Shown one piece after another: positions 20,099 through 28,882 of a DNA stretch of 64,000 bases (its first letter is position 1; each line of letters begins with the position of its first letter). Where the stretch lies: the NCBI RefSeq assembly GCF_001590725.1, contig NZ_LQXR01000006.1, forward strand, positions 56,872 to 120,871, in the 5' to 3' direction. A program made the position numbers and the translations under genes. Below the pieces are notes generated by a model, which was not told where the DNA came from, made no database searches, and worked only from the letters and a program-made list of their open reading frames with translations. Source of the stretch: Snodgrassella sp. CFCC 13594. Lineage in GTDB: Bacteria; Pseudomonadota; Gammaproteobacteria; Burkholderiales; Neisseriaceae.

Positions 20099-20142
20099 GC
20101 GGTGCAGTCGGGCTGATTTCGGGTAAAATTGGGGCATTTTCT

Positions 20143-21323
20143 ATGCCTATTAAAGTTGTGCCAATGAAGCCGCTGTCTCATCATCAAATCATTGTTATTG
20201 GTGCCGGTCCTGTGGGCATGTTGTGTGCTTTGTCATTGCATCAGCAGGGTAAGTCGGTGTTGCTGGTGGAGGCACGTGCTGCCGCAGCGGCAGTAGCTGA
20301 TCAGCGTACCATTGCTTTGTCTTATCACAGTGTGAAGGCGTTTCAGGCAGCCGGTGTGGTACTTGAAGATGCCATGCTCACCCCCATCACCACTGTACAC
20401 GTCTCGCGTCAGCATCATTTTGGCCGTACTTTGCTTACCGCGACCGATGTGGATTTGCCCTATTTGGGTGCAACCGTGGATTACACAGCCTTGCTGCGCC
20501 AATGCGAAGCCGCTTTGGTTGAACAGCAGGTGCCGGTGGCGTGGGAATCGCCGGTGCACAAGCTGGCTACGTTGTCACACTGGGCAGAAGTCACTATACA
20601 AAAAACCAACGGCGATGATCAGCCGTGACGGCAGAATGGGTGGTATTGGCCGAAGGCGGTCAATTGGCCACGCAATTGCCAGGACTGACGCGACGCAGCC
20701 ATGATTATCAGCAGATGGCGTTGGTGAATCAATTGCAGTTTTCCAAGCCCAGTGCGGGCGCGGCCTATGAACGGTTTACCGATGCAGGCCCATTGGCGCT
20801 GCTGCCTTATGGCGATGACTTCAAACTGGTGTGGACCTGCTCGAAAGCGGAGGCTACTGCACGCATAAACATGGATTGCGCCACTTTTGCGGATCAATTG
20901 CAAACCATCATGGGTGAGCGGCTGGGCAATCTAACCCACATGGGCGAGCCCGCCACGTTCCCATTGCGTTTGCAGCAGCTCAATCGGGTTTACAGCGGTC
21001 GAGTCATTTGCATTGGTAACGCGGCACAAACCATGCACCCGGTGGCGGCTCAAGGCTTGAATTTGGGCGTGCGCGATGCTGAATGTTTGGCTGCATTGTT
21101 GGGCGCGTCGGTGCGCTTAGATGAGCCTGCGTTGGCCGCGCGCTATGCGGCAGCTCGGCAAGTAGATGCGCATGCTATTGTGGGCTTTACGCACGGATTG
21201 GTGATGTTGTTTGATCATCCTTTGCCTTGGTTGCAATGGGGGCAAAGTGCGGGAATGGCATTGCTGGGCAGTGTACCAGCATGGCGGCGTGCTTTTACCA
21301 AGCAGTTGGTGTTTGGTGTTTAG
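20143..21323 (+). pseudogene. ubiH: UbiH-type FAD-dependent ubiquinone hydroxylase, frame broken near 20624
   Basis: A ubiquinone-ring monooxygenase split into two overlapping frames. The first (20143-20628) has the FAD motif GAGPVGMLCALSLHQQGKS and the DQRTIALS motif near residue 57. The second (from 20625) has GNAAQTMHPVAAQGLNLGVR, the UbiH-type second FAD signature. The break is at CAGCCGTGACGG: adding one base gives DDQPVTAEWVVLAEGG, a continuous protein of about 393 residues, the usual length. The overlap GTGA looks like a coupled stop-start, but the family is always one polypeptide, so one missing base is likelier. UbiH adds a hydroxyl to the ubiquinone precursor at the membrane. ATG 20143 or 20164 could be the start. 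Confidence 0.85.
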
Positions 21324-21324
21324 A

Positions 21325-21336
21325 TTCAGGCAGCCT
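21325..21336 (-). repeat. DNA uptake sequence
   Basis: Exact copy, two bases after the ubiH stop and before the second monooxygenase gene. Confidence 0.85.
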
Positions 21337-21364
21337 GATTTGTTACATAAAGGTATCCATTGAT

Positions 21365-22521
21365 ATGGGCGATGTTGATTTTGACGTGGTGATTTTGGGC
21401 GGCGGTTTGGTTGGGGCCAGCTTGGCTTTGGTCTTGCAACGCCAAGGCAAACAAGTATTGCTGCTGGAAAAGAGGCTGCCTGAAACGGATTTGACAGTGC
21501 TGGAGCGCAGTTGGGATGCACGCATTTATGCCATCAGCCCGGCCAATCAACGTTTTTTGGCCACATTGGGTGTTTGGCCGAGCGAGCGGGCTCAGCCAGT
21601 TACGCGCATGGATGTATGTGGTGATGCTGGCGGGCGCATTGTGTTTGATGCGGCTGATTTAAATGAACCTTGGCTCACACAGATGGTGGAGAACCGCTAT
21701 CTGTTGGCTAAAATCTGGCAAGCGTTAGGCGAGGCGGGTGTATGCGTTAAAACGGAGGCGGTTGTTGGTGTCGTCTCCGATGTCATGCATGTCGAAGTGA
21801 CTTTGGCTAATGCTCAAATTGTGCGCAGCCGTGTATTGATTGGTGCCGATGGCGCTCACTCATGCTGCGCCAGCAGCTGAATATTGAGGTGGCTTCCACG
21901 CCATATCACCACCATGGCGTGGTGGCCAATTTCATGGCTGAAAAAGCACATCAAAATTGTGCACGGCAATGGTTTAAACAGGGGCAAGTATTGGCTTATT
22001 TGCCTTTGCCCAACAACCAGATTTCTATTGTTTGGTCGACACCAGAGCCTGAGCAGTTGCTGGCTTTATCGCCTGAGGAGCTCAGTGCAACAGTTGCGGC
22101 ACAGGGCGGTTTTGCCTTGGGCGAACTCACCGCGCAAACACCAGCCTTTGCGTTTGATTTGGTGTTGCGTAAGCCTCAAAGCGCAGTGGCGCAACGCGTA
22201 GCCCTTGTGGGTGATGCAGCGCACACCATTCATCCGTTAGCGGGGCAAGGTGTTAATTTAGGGTTTGGCGATGTGCAATGTTTGGCGACACTCATGCTTG
22301 ATGCGGCTGATGTGGGGGCGTGGTCATTGCTCAAGCATTATCGGCGAGCACGGCTGTTGCCTGTGCGCACCATGCAAGAAGGGTGTAATGCCTTATTTCA
22401 GCTTTTTAGCAAGGAGCAGTTGCCTGGTATAAGCCAGTGGCGCAATTGGGGCATGAGTGCTGTTAATGCCTTGCCTTTGGTTAAGTCACGTCTGATTCAA
22501 CAAGCCATGGGGCTGCGCTGA
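21365..22521 (+). pseudogene. UbiF/UbiI/VisC-type FAD monooxygenase, frame broken near 21865
   Basis: A second UbiH-family hydroxylase directly downstream of the first. Frame one (21365-21880) has GGGLVGASLALVLQRQGKQ, DARIYAISPANQ and RVLIGADGAHS. Frame two (to 22521) has GDAAHTIHPLAGQGVNLGFG. At the junction CACTCATGCTGCGCCAG, one extra G would give HSWLRQQLN, which restores a normal protein of about 386 residues. It would hydroxylate another ring position in ubiquinone synthesis. Both members of the tandem pair are interrupted in this sequence, which would abolish aerobic ubiquinone synthesis if real. An exact uptake sequence lies in the 5' half (21473-21484), encoding KRLPE. Confidence 0.85.
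21473..21484 (+). repeat. DNA uptake sequence inside the second monooxygenase gene
   Basis: Exact copy in frame, part of the codons for a surface segment after the FAD motif. Confidence 0.8.
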
Positions 22522-22988
22522 GGTTGTGCTGTAGTGACCATGGCTGCAAGTGATGTGCCGATTCTGTGTCAAAGCCAGCTTTGTGTGTCCAGTTAGATAT
22601 CTGAATCAATATTTTCACGCGAGTGCAACACCCATTGGTGTAAGCAAAAATATGGTTGTCCATGATTGCCATGATTGGCGTTGTGTGACGCTAAATATGG
22701 GCGGTGAAATTGAATGAAGTGAACGTTATTCTGGCGCAATAACAAGGTAAACGTGAACAAGAATCAGCATGCGGAGTCGCTGTATTCGGCTATTTAAAAC
22801 TTAATGGTTTGGTCTGTATCGCCGTCGTAACCAATCCAGAAGACGGCTTTGTTCCAATGATATGAAAACGAGTGAAGCCCGACAATATTATGTGAACCAA
22901 CGATGCCTGCCTGCGTCTATACCCACCACCACCGCTCATACTATCCGCAATAGCGGTATCATAAAATCATGCATGACAAAGCGATTTA
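22522..22988. other. 467-base stretch with no convincing gene
   Basis: Lower GC than its surroundings. Open frames are at most 54 codons, on either strand (for example 22553-22717 plus, starting MCRFCVKASF), and none has a ribosome site or recognisable family. Two short inverted repeats are visible: GCCGTC/GACGGC around 22821-22848 and ACCGCT/AGCGGT around 22931-22957. It could hold a degraded gene or a non-coding RNA. Confidence 0.5.
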
Positions 22989-23025
22989 AAAAGAGGCTGC
23001 CCGTGTATTTCAGGCAGCCTCTTTT
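22989..23025 (-). terminator. Bidirectional intrinsic terminator containing an uptake sequence
   Basis: AAAAGAGGCTGCC (22989-23001) pairs with GGCAGCCTCTTTT (23013-23025) around an 11-base loop; A and T tracts flank it so it can work both ways. It ends the Bax-inhibitor-1 gene. The exact uptake sequence is 23009-23020. Confidence 0.85.
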
Positions 23026-23042
23026 GAATCAATTTTCAGTTT

Positions 23043-23753
23043 TTAGCGGTCATCGCCAGTTAGCGAAAGCAAAATGTGCAATAAACTGCTGAAAATATTA
23101 TAGATCGATACAAAAATGGTTAATGCCGCACTGATGGGACTGTTTTCGCCACCATCAATAACTGCGCGGATTTGCCACATGATGAGCAGCGAACTGAAAA
23201 TCACAAAGCCCGTAGAGATGGCCAATGCCACGACTGGAATCTTGAGGAACAGATTCAACACGACCCCCACCATCAGCACAATACCGCCTACCATCAAAAA
23301 ACGACCCAACCCACTCATGTCGATTTTGCTGCGGCCAGCCATGGTGGCCATGACCAAGAATAAAGCAGCGGTCATGCCAGCAGCCATAGCCACGATTTTA
23401 CCGCCATTGGCGCTGGACAAAGCAAATTGCAAAATCGGGCCGAGCATGAAGCCCAAGCCAAATGTGAACACCATCAGAAGTGCTATGCCAATATTGCTAT
23501 AACGATTTTTCTCTATGGCAAAACACATACCGTAGAAAAAAGCGAAAAAAGCAATAATGGATAACCAAGAATTGCCAAACAGGTTCATAAAATTGGTTTG
23601 CATGCCTACCATGGCACCGGCCACACAAGGGATGAAAGACAGGCCAAGCAAGCCGTAGGTTTTACGCAAGACGGCATTGTGGCTGTCGACTTGTTGGCCC
23701 AGCTGGGTGTAGTCGTAAGCATCTCGTTGGGGTTGCATCTGGTTTGTCTCCAA
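23043..23753 (-). CDS. Bax inhibitor-1/YccA family inner-membrane protein
   Basis: A 236-residue protein with a polar N-terminal 30 residues and seven hydrophobic helices. The family features seen are LRKTYGLLGLSF at the first helix, EKNRYSNIGIALLMVFTFG and a charged C-terminal end (LSLTGDDR). E. coli homologues YccA and YbhL act in the inner membrane; YccA modulates FtsH, and some homologues leak calcium or protons. ATG 23753 or 23738 could be the start. It is a monocistronic gene ended by the uptake-sequence terminator. Confidence 0.88.
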   Translation of the reverse strand: METNQMQPQRDAYDYTQLGQQVDSHNAVLRKTYGLLGLSFIPCVAGAMVGMQTNFMNLFGNSWLSIIAFFAFFYGMCFAIEKNRYSNIGIALLMVFTFGLGFMLGPILQFALSSANGGKIVAMAAGMTAALFLVMATMAGRSKIDMSGLGRFLMVGGIVLMVGVVLNLFLKIPVVALAISTGFVIFSSLLIMWQIRAVIDGGENSPISAALTIFVSIYNIFSSLLHILLSLTGDDR

Positions 23754-23889
23754 TAAGGGGTAGTTTGCTTGTTTGAGAAAATTATTTCTGTCTGCAACAA
23801 TATTGTAGCAGCCTTTAGCGGTTTCAATGTTGGGGTTTGTAAAAATGACTCAGCTTTTCAGGCAACCTCTTTTTGCTAGGCAAGAAGGA

Positions 23890-25559
23890 TTAATGCTTGC
23901 CGGAACGCCAAATTGACCAGATTACCCATAGGCTATTGGCAAATGCCAATAAGTAGCCGATGAGGCCGAAAAAGGGTAGGCCAAACATTTTGGGACCCGC
24001 ATTGATGTTCATGACGATGGATGAGCCAATGATAAGTGCGGCCGTGACAATGCCCATAGTAAGGCGATTGGTGATTTTATCGAGTTGGTTATTGAGCTGC
24101 TCAAGTCTGGCGATGTCCAAATTGATGCCCAGCTGCCCTTTTTGTAAACGCCGACTGAGACGCAATAAATTTTGTGGAAATTGATCGGCTACTTGGGCCA
24201 ACAATTGTGCTTGAATTTTGCCATGGCGCCATAGAGTGCGTGGCTTTAAGCGTTGTTGCAGAATGTTTTGGACAATGGGTTTAGCGTGTCCCACCAGCTC
24301 AAAATTACCATCGAGTCGTTTGACTACGCCATCCAAGGTAATCAAGCATTTAAACAGCATCACCAAATCCGGCGGCAAAGTGAGGCCGTGGGTGCGGGTA
24401 ATTTGGGTGATGTCATTAATGACTTGGCTGATGCGCAGGTCTTTCATGCTCATGTTTTCATAATTCATCATCATTTCCAGCACATCCGCACCAAGCATGT
24501 CTTCATCCGGCAATTGGTCTTGAGCCCAATTGCTTAAGACAAATTGCATGGCAAACTGATCGCGCTCAATCAGAGCGTTGATGAGGGTGATGATTTCTTG
24601 GCGGCGGCTGGGGCTTAATTGCCCTACCAAGCCAAAGTCAATGAGGGTGATACGGCCTTCATGCCCAATGAAAATATTGCCTGGATGCGGGTCTGCATGG
24701 AAAAAACCTTGTTGTAGAATCATGCTCAATAATGCATCGGTAAGGTGTGTGGCGAGTGCGCGGCCAGTATCGGGTGGGAGGGCATCAATGGCGATATTTT
24801 TAAGTAAAGTATCGTCAATATATGCTTGAACCAGAATTTGGCGGTTAGAATACGCGGGAAAAACTTTGGGAATGTGCAGAAAACCGTGTCCATCGTAGAG
24901 GCGAGCAAAACGTTGCATATAGCGCAATTCATGCGATAAATCGGTTTCTTTGGCCAATGAACGGGCAAAATACTGCACCATTTGCACGGGATGATAACGG
25001 CGCGATTCGGGGATTTCCGATTCAATCAGTTGAGCGATGTGGTTGAGAATGCGCAAATCCGCAGCAATCACTGCATCAATACCGGGGCGTTTGACTTTTA
25101 CGGCCACGGCTTCTCCGGTAATAAGCTCTGCTTGATGCACCTGGGCAATAGAGGCGCTGCCAATCGGGTCAGGCTAATGTGTTGAAATACCTGCGCCAGC
25201 GGCTGACCCAACTGTGTTTCGATGAGGCCGAAAATATCGTTCCCCGGGATGGGGCGGACATTGCTTTGCAGCTTGGCAAATTCTTCTGTCCATTCCGAAC
25301 CAAATACATCAACGCGGGTAGACAATACTTGCCCAAGTTTGATAAAAGTAGGACCCAACTCTTCAAAGGCCATGCGCACGCGCTGTGGTGTCGATAAATA
25401 ACGTTGCGTGGCTGAGTCTTGATGTTGCTGCTTGGCCCGCGGACGTACCGACAATTTTAGGCGAACCATAAACTCGCCCAAACCGTATTTGGCCAATATG
25501 GTGACGATTTCGCGCATGCGCGCCAAATCACTTAAATGAGAAGTGGCTGGGTTCAGCAT
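23890..25559 (-). pseudogene. ubiB: UbiB, atypical kinase of ubiquinone biosynthesis, frame broken near 25167
   Basis: UbiB-family protein kinase-like ATPase with two C-terminal membrane helices. The first frame (25559 down) has the KxGQ motif in FIKLGQVLSTR and the QSNVRPIP segment. It goes out of frame after HISLT. The second frame contains AVKVKRPGI (VAVKV lysine), FFHADPHPGN (catalytic loop) and LIDFGLVG (metal site), and ends with two helices. At 25161-25170 the coding strand reads ACCCGATTGG; one more C gives LTPIGSASIAQVHQAE, the family's Ala-rich loop, for about 556 residues in all. UbiB supports ubiquinone synthesis or transport at the inner membrane. Probably one missing base in a C run. 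Confidence 0.88.
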
Positions 25560-25641
25560 AAGCTAAATGCCCTATGTGACTGGTCTTGTGTGTTAAGACA
25601 GCATAGCAGATTAACGGGCGCTATGAATGGATAAAGTTTGA

Positions 25642-26181
25642 ATGAAATGGACGCATAAGCTGGTGGCTTGGGCCACTGTTTGCCTGTGTGGCGGGGTATT
25701 GCAAATTGCGCCGGTATGGGCGGCCCCTGCTGAAGGTTTGGATAATGCTGCGCTGGAGCGATTGATTCGCGATAAAACTGGTCCGCAGCTGCGCAGTAGT
25801 GGTAATGATGCCAGCGATTTAATCATGAATGCGATGGGCCTTTTGGGCGTGGCTTACCGATTTGGTGGTAGCTCACCTACCAGTGGTTTGGATTGCAGTG
25901 GTTTCATGCAATATATTTTCCGCCGCAGTATGAACGTTAATTTGCCCCGTCAGTCACGGCAGATGGCAACAGTGGGCGAATCGGTGAGCAAAGGCAGTTT
26001 GCAGCCCGGTGATATGGTGTTTTTCAGCCCTGGTGGCGGTGGTATCTCGCATGTGGGCATGTATATTGGCAATGGCCGCATGATACATGCGCCGCGGACG
26101 GGTAAAAACATTGAAATAACCAGCATTGAGCAGGGCTATTGGGCTCGCGCTTATGTGACTGCCCGCCGCGTGAAGCATTGA
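25642..26181 (+). CDS. NlpC/P60 peptidoglycan endopeptidase
   Basis: A 179-residue secreted cell-wall hydrolase. Signal peptide 1-28 (ends VWAAPA, no lipobox). The NlpC/P60 domain begins around residue 60 with AYRFGGSSP. The catalytic triad is C85 in LDCSGF, H137 in SHVGMYIGNG and H149 in IHAPRTG. It resembles MepS (Spr), which cuts D,D cross-links to let the wall expand, although MepS is a lipoprotein. It is divergent from ubiB by 82 bases. A small gene follows after an uptake sequence. Confidence 0.9.
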   Translation: MKWTHKLVAWATVCLCGGVLQIAPVWAAPAEGLDNAALERLIRDKTGPQLRSSGNDASDLIMNAMGLLGVAYRFGGSSPTSGLDCSGFMQYIFRRSMNVNLPRQSRQMATVGESVSKGSLQPGDMVFFSPGGGGISHVGMYIGNGRMIHAPRTGKNIEITSIEQGYWARAYVTARRVKH

Positions 26182-26192
26182 GGCTGCCTGAA
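26181..26192 (+). repeat. DNA uptake sequence
   Basis: Exact copy starting at the last base of the NlpC/P60 stop codon. Confidence 0.85.
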
Positions 26193-26215
26193 ACAAAGGA
26201 TGGTGAGATGTGAGT

Positions 26216-26425
26216 ATGCCGAATATGCCCAAATGGGTCGATGACCAAGGTGAAGTAGTGTCGTGCACAGAGAAAATCAAAGTCATGCAGCAAAACATGG
26301 AAGAATTGCATCAGTTGGCCCAAGATGCATTTGAGGATGGCTTACTGATGGGGTGCAGTGAAACCCAGTTACGTCATTATTTTGCGGATTTGGTGGCCGG
26401 TTTAACCAACCCTTATCGGCGCTGA
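26216..26425 (+). CDS. Small acidic cytoplasmic protein, unknown
   Basis: A 69-residue protein starting MPNMPKWVDDQGEVVSC. It is helical and acidic, without a signal or membrane segment; the middle (KIKVMQQNMEELHQLAQ) could form a coiled coil. The start ATG 26216 has GGTGAG seven bases upstream; GTG 26210 is an alternative. It is followed by an intrinsic terminator and is probably co-transcribed with the NlpC/P60 gene. I think it is a conserved Neisseriaceae small protein, but no function is known to me. Confidence 0.65.
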   Translation: MPNMPKWVDDQGEVVSCTEKIKVMQQNMEELHQLAQDAFEDGLLMGCSETQLRHYFADLVAGLTNPYRR

Positions 26426-26451
26426 TTTGTTAAGTTAGTCTTGGATACACC

Positions 26452-26487
26452 ATAAAAAAGCCCGGCATTGTCACCGGGCTTTTTTAT
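26452..26487. terminator. Bidirectional intrinsic terminator
   Basis: AAAAAAGCCCGG ... CCGGGCTTTTTT is a GC-rich stem with a short loop and A/T tails on both sides, between two convergent genes. Confidence 0.9.
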
Positions 26488-26497
26488 GGACAAAACA

Positions 26498-26992
26498 TCA
26501 AAATAAGTCATCTAAATTGCTTTTGGGCTTGTGTTGCGTTGGTTGTGGTGCAGTCGATTGCGCACTGTTGTCGCCAGTATTGGTGGGCAAGATCGGTGTT
26601 TCTGTGTTTGGTTGCTGTTCTGCTTTTGCCGGTTTGCTTGGCTTGGCTGTGGTTACGGTGTTGGTTGGCTGCTCGGCTGAGGCCGCGGTGACCGTAGCGG
26701 AGGCAGCTTCAGGGTTGGTTTGTGGTACAAAAATGCTGCCATTGGCATTTTGGGTGGGTGCTTCGCCAGAAGGTGTTAATACTTCTATACTGGCGCCACT
26801 GGCCGCTTGGCCGTCAATTAGGTTGATGCGGTTGAGTTGCTGCCAAGCATTGAACACAAAAGCCGCCATGGCCACAGCCAATAGCAGCAATAAAGCCAGC
26901 ATGATTTTGGTGAAGCTGCTCAGTCCCTTTTTGACCACACTGCGTTTGGGTGCGTTGGGCTGGGCGGAATTTTTGGGTTGTTGCTCACGCAT
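26498..26992 (-). CDS. Single-pass membrane protein with low-complexity periplasmic tail, unknown
   Basis: A 164-residue protein. A basic cytoplasmic start (MREQQPKN to about 30) precedes one membrane helix at about 31-50 (MLALLLLLAVAMAAFVFNAW). A region rich in Thr, Pro, Ala and Asn (about 65-150) ends in KSNLDDLF. ATG 26992 has AAGGA at good spacing; a GTG start at 27013 is less likely. No domain is recognised. The design (anchor plus disordered linker plus short conserved end) suggests a tethered periplasmic peptide or adaptor, but this is inference. Confidence 0.65.
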   Translation of the reverse strand: MREQQPKNSAQPNAPKRSVVKKGLSSFTKIMLALLLLLAVAMAAFVFNAWQQLNRINLIDGQAASGASIEVLTPSGEAPTQNANGSIFVPQTNPEAASATVTAASAEQPTNTVTTAKPSKPAKAEQQPNTETPILPTNTGDNSAQSTAPQPTQHKPKSNLDDLF

Positions 26993-27140
26993 AATTGCAT
27001 CCTTCGTAACCACGAGCGGAAAAAAATCAACGGCGTATTATACGCAAAATCAGCAGTGTGCGGCGTTATTTGCCATTTGCTGGACTGTGGTGCCGATGCA
27101 GGAGCAAAGGCAATCAGCGGGAAATCAGCCTGCACCGTGC

Positions 27141-27168
27141 TTTCAGGCAGCCTAAAGGCTGCCTGAAA
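27141..27168. repeat. Inverted pair of DNA uptake sequences
   Basis: Exact copies face each other at 27142-27153 (minus) and 27156-27167 (plus), two bases apart, forming a perfect stem after dolP. There is no T run on the dolP side, so termination is uncertain. Confidence 0.8.
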
Positions 27169-27194
27169 GACTGAAAAAATCAATTGGCACTTGT

Positions 27195-27824
27195 TTACGG
27201 TGTGGCTTCTGCGGTGCCGCTGGTGGCGGGTTCAAAGCTTTGATATAAAGTCACCACTTTTTTTACCCCTGAGGTGGTGCTGACAGTTTGTGTGGCGACT
27301 TGCTGCTCCGCCGGGGTTAATACGCCCATCACGTAGGTCACACCATTGTAGGTCACCACTTTCAGGTGGTTGGGTGATAGCCCCGGCGCATTCAGTAAGG
27401 TGGTGCGGACTTTGGATGTAACCCAAGTGTCATCGGTAACGTTACCCAAACCACGGGCTTGAGTAGCTACATCAATGTAGTTGTACACTTTTTGCGCTGC
27501 CGATTGGGCGCGAGCGATGCGTTCTACTGTGGCTTTGTCGTTGGCATTGGCAACCAAGCCCAGCAGTAAGATTTGGCGGTTATAGCTGACCACAGAAAGC
27601 TTGGGGCTGAAGTTTTCCGGCTGTGTTTGCGTATTCAGATAAGACAAGGCATTTTCGCGGATGCGTACTTCCATTACTTGGTCATCGGCTTGCGCGCCAG
27701 TGGTGCGCCGGTCTGTGGCAGACAATGCTGCGGCACCAGCACCACCCACAACCGCAGCAGCACAGCCGCCCAGCCCACAAGTAAGCACGGTGGCTAAAAT
27801 CAGCATAGACAATGGTTTTTTCAT
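27195..27824 (-). CDS. dolP: Dual BON-domain outer-membrane lipoprotein DolP (YraP)
   Basis: A 209-residue lipoprotein. Signal peptide with lipobox LGGC (C21), then an Ala/Gly-rich stretch and two BON domains: the first around 45-115 (ENFSPKLSVVSYNRQILLLG), the second around 120-190 (VTSKVRTTLLNAP, VVTYNGVTYVMGVL). It is an outer-membrane lipoprotein that binds anionic phospholipid and supports envelope integrity; the meningococcal homologue is the vaccine antigen GNA2091. ATG 27824 was chosen because the signal peptide starts there. It follows diaA by 38 bases, as in E. coli. Confidence 0.92.
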   Translation of the reverse strand: MKKPLSMLILATVLTCGLGGCAAAVVGGAGAAALSATDRRTTGAQADDQVMEVRIRENALSYLNTQTQPENFSPKLSVVSYNRQILLLGLVANANDKATVERIARAQSAAQKVYNYIDVATQARGLGNVTDDTWVTSKVRTTLLNAPGLSPNHLKVVTYNGVTYVMGVLTPAEQQVATQTVSTTSGVKKVVTLYQSFEPATSGTAEATP

Positions 27825-27862
27825 AACGATCCTTTGTGAACAAATCGGAAACACAGGCGACT

Positions 27863-28450
27863 TTATAAACCGCCCAGGAGCAATTGGTCAATTTCCCAAC
27901 TCAATGCATGGATAGTCGCCAAGTGCACTTCGATGACTTCGCTGGCCTGAGCGCTGGGTACATTCAGTAAAATGTCATGATCACTCAGCATGCCGGCCAG
28001 TGCGCCGCCATCGGCGCCAGTGAGTGCCAATACGCGAATGTCTCGTTCGTGGGCTGCCTGAATCGCGGCTTGTAGATTGGTGCATTGACCATCAGTCGAT
28101 AAGACGCACAAAACATCGTGGGGTTTCCCCAATGCGTGAATTTGTTGGGCAAATAAATCGTCAGCGTGCTGTTGGCGTGCGAGGCTACTCAACAGGGCGG
28201 CATTGTTGCACAACGCAATCGCGGCCAAGCCCATGCGCTCACAATCAAGTTGCGTCATCATGTAAGCACTCATAGTGTTGGCCAAAGACGCACACGCACC
28301 ATTGCCTGCGACCAATAATTTGCCATCGGCCATGAGTGCTTGCAAGATCACCTCGGCCGCACCGTGTACCGGCTCGGCAAATAGATCGGCACAGTCTTGT
28401 AAGAGTTTGGCGGTGTGGAGAAAACGTTCGGATGTGGTGTGGGCGGGCAT
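27863..28450 (-). CDS. diaA: SIS-domain protein, DiaA/GmhA-type
   Basis: A 195-residue sugar isomerase (SIS) fold protein. GNGACASLANTMSAYM near residue 50 corresponds to the phosphosugar-binding loop (usually GNGxSAxxAQH), and VLSTDGQCTNLQAAIQAA is the second. Genome position between yraN and dolP marks it as DiaA, the DnaA-binding initiator factor, not the heptose isomerase GmhA. The normal GNGGS loop is here GNGAC, a small divergence. ATG 28450 lies two bases after the yraN stop, so the genes are coupled. Confidence 0.82.
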   Translation of the reverse strand: MPAHTTSERFLHTAKLLQDCADLFAEPVHGAAEVILQALMADGKLLVAGNGACASLANTMSAYMMTQLDCERMGLAAIALCNNAALLSSLARQQHADDLFAQQIHALGKPHDVLCVLSTDGQCTNLQAAIQAAHERDIRVLALTGADGGALAGMLSDHDILLNVPSAQASEVIEVHLATIHALSWEIDQLLLGGL

Positions 28451-28452
28451 GG

Positions 28453-28797
28453 TTAACCTGTGATGTTGCGCAGCCAAGTGGGCTGGGGGTCGTTGTCAAA
28501 CAATAGGGCGTCAATGCGACAAGGTGCGGGTGTGGGATGGGTCTGTAAATAATACTCAGCGCTGCGTTGCACCTTGGCCAGTTTGCCCGCATTCAGGCTG
28601 CCGGCAGCGCCCCCAAATTGGGTTCCACGCCGCAAGCGCACTTCAACGAATACCAATACGGAACCATCCCATACGATCAAATCAAGTTCGCCAAAACGGC
28701 AATGCCAGTTGCGCGCCACCAAACGGCAGCCGTGGCGTTGCAAATAGGCCCAAGCAGCGTCTTCGGCGGCTTGGCCTGTGGGATGGTTCAAACGCAT
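28453..28797 (-). CDS. yraN: YraN/UPF0102 family nuclease-fold protein
   Basis: A 114-residue protein of the UPF0102 family, with an endonuclease-like (restriction-fold) core: E in AAEDAAWAYLQ, then CRFGELDLIVWDG and LVFVEVRLRRG, matching the GEIDLI...FVEVK signature. The last Lys of the classic E-x-K is Arg here. Function unknown; a nuclease role is suspected. The start is ATG 28797. It is the first gene of yraN-diaA-dolP, divergent from rsmI as in gammaproteobacteria; the lipoprotein gene lpoA, normally between, is absent. Confidence 0.87.
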   Translation of the reverse strand: MRLNHPTGQAAEDAAWAYLQRHGCRLVARNWHCRFGELDLIVWDGSVLVFVEVRLRRGTQFGGAAGSLNAGKLAKVQRSAEYYLQTHPTPAPCRIDALLFDNDPQPTWLRNITG

Positions 28798-28882
28798 GGT
28801 TGCTGTCCAATCATGGAGTGCGGTCGTGGTATAGTGGCGGCACGCAGCGTCATGCTGCCTGAAACCAAATAAGGACGCCATT

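Noticed and set aside
20625..20628. GTGA overlap in ubiH considered as genuine stop-start coupling of two subunits.
   Set aside because: UbiH family members are single polypeptides and the split falls inside the fold; one missing base is simpler.
22553..22717. 54-codon frame with several cysteines (MCRFCVKASF...).
   Set aside because: No ribosome site; comparable frames occur on the other strand; not supported as a gene.
27141..27168. Inverted uptake pair considered as a CRISPR or insertion-sequence end.
   Set aside because: Only one pair, no spacers and no transposase; it is the standard uptake-sequence inverted repeat.
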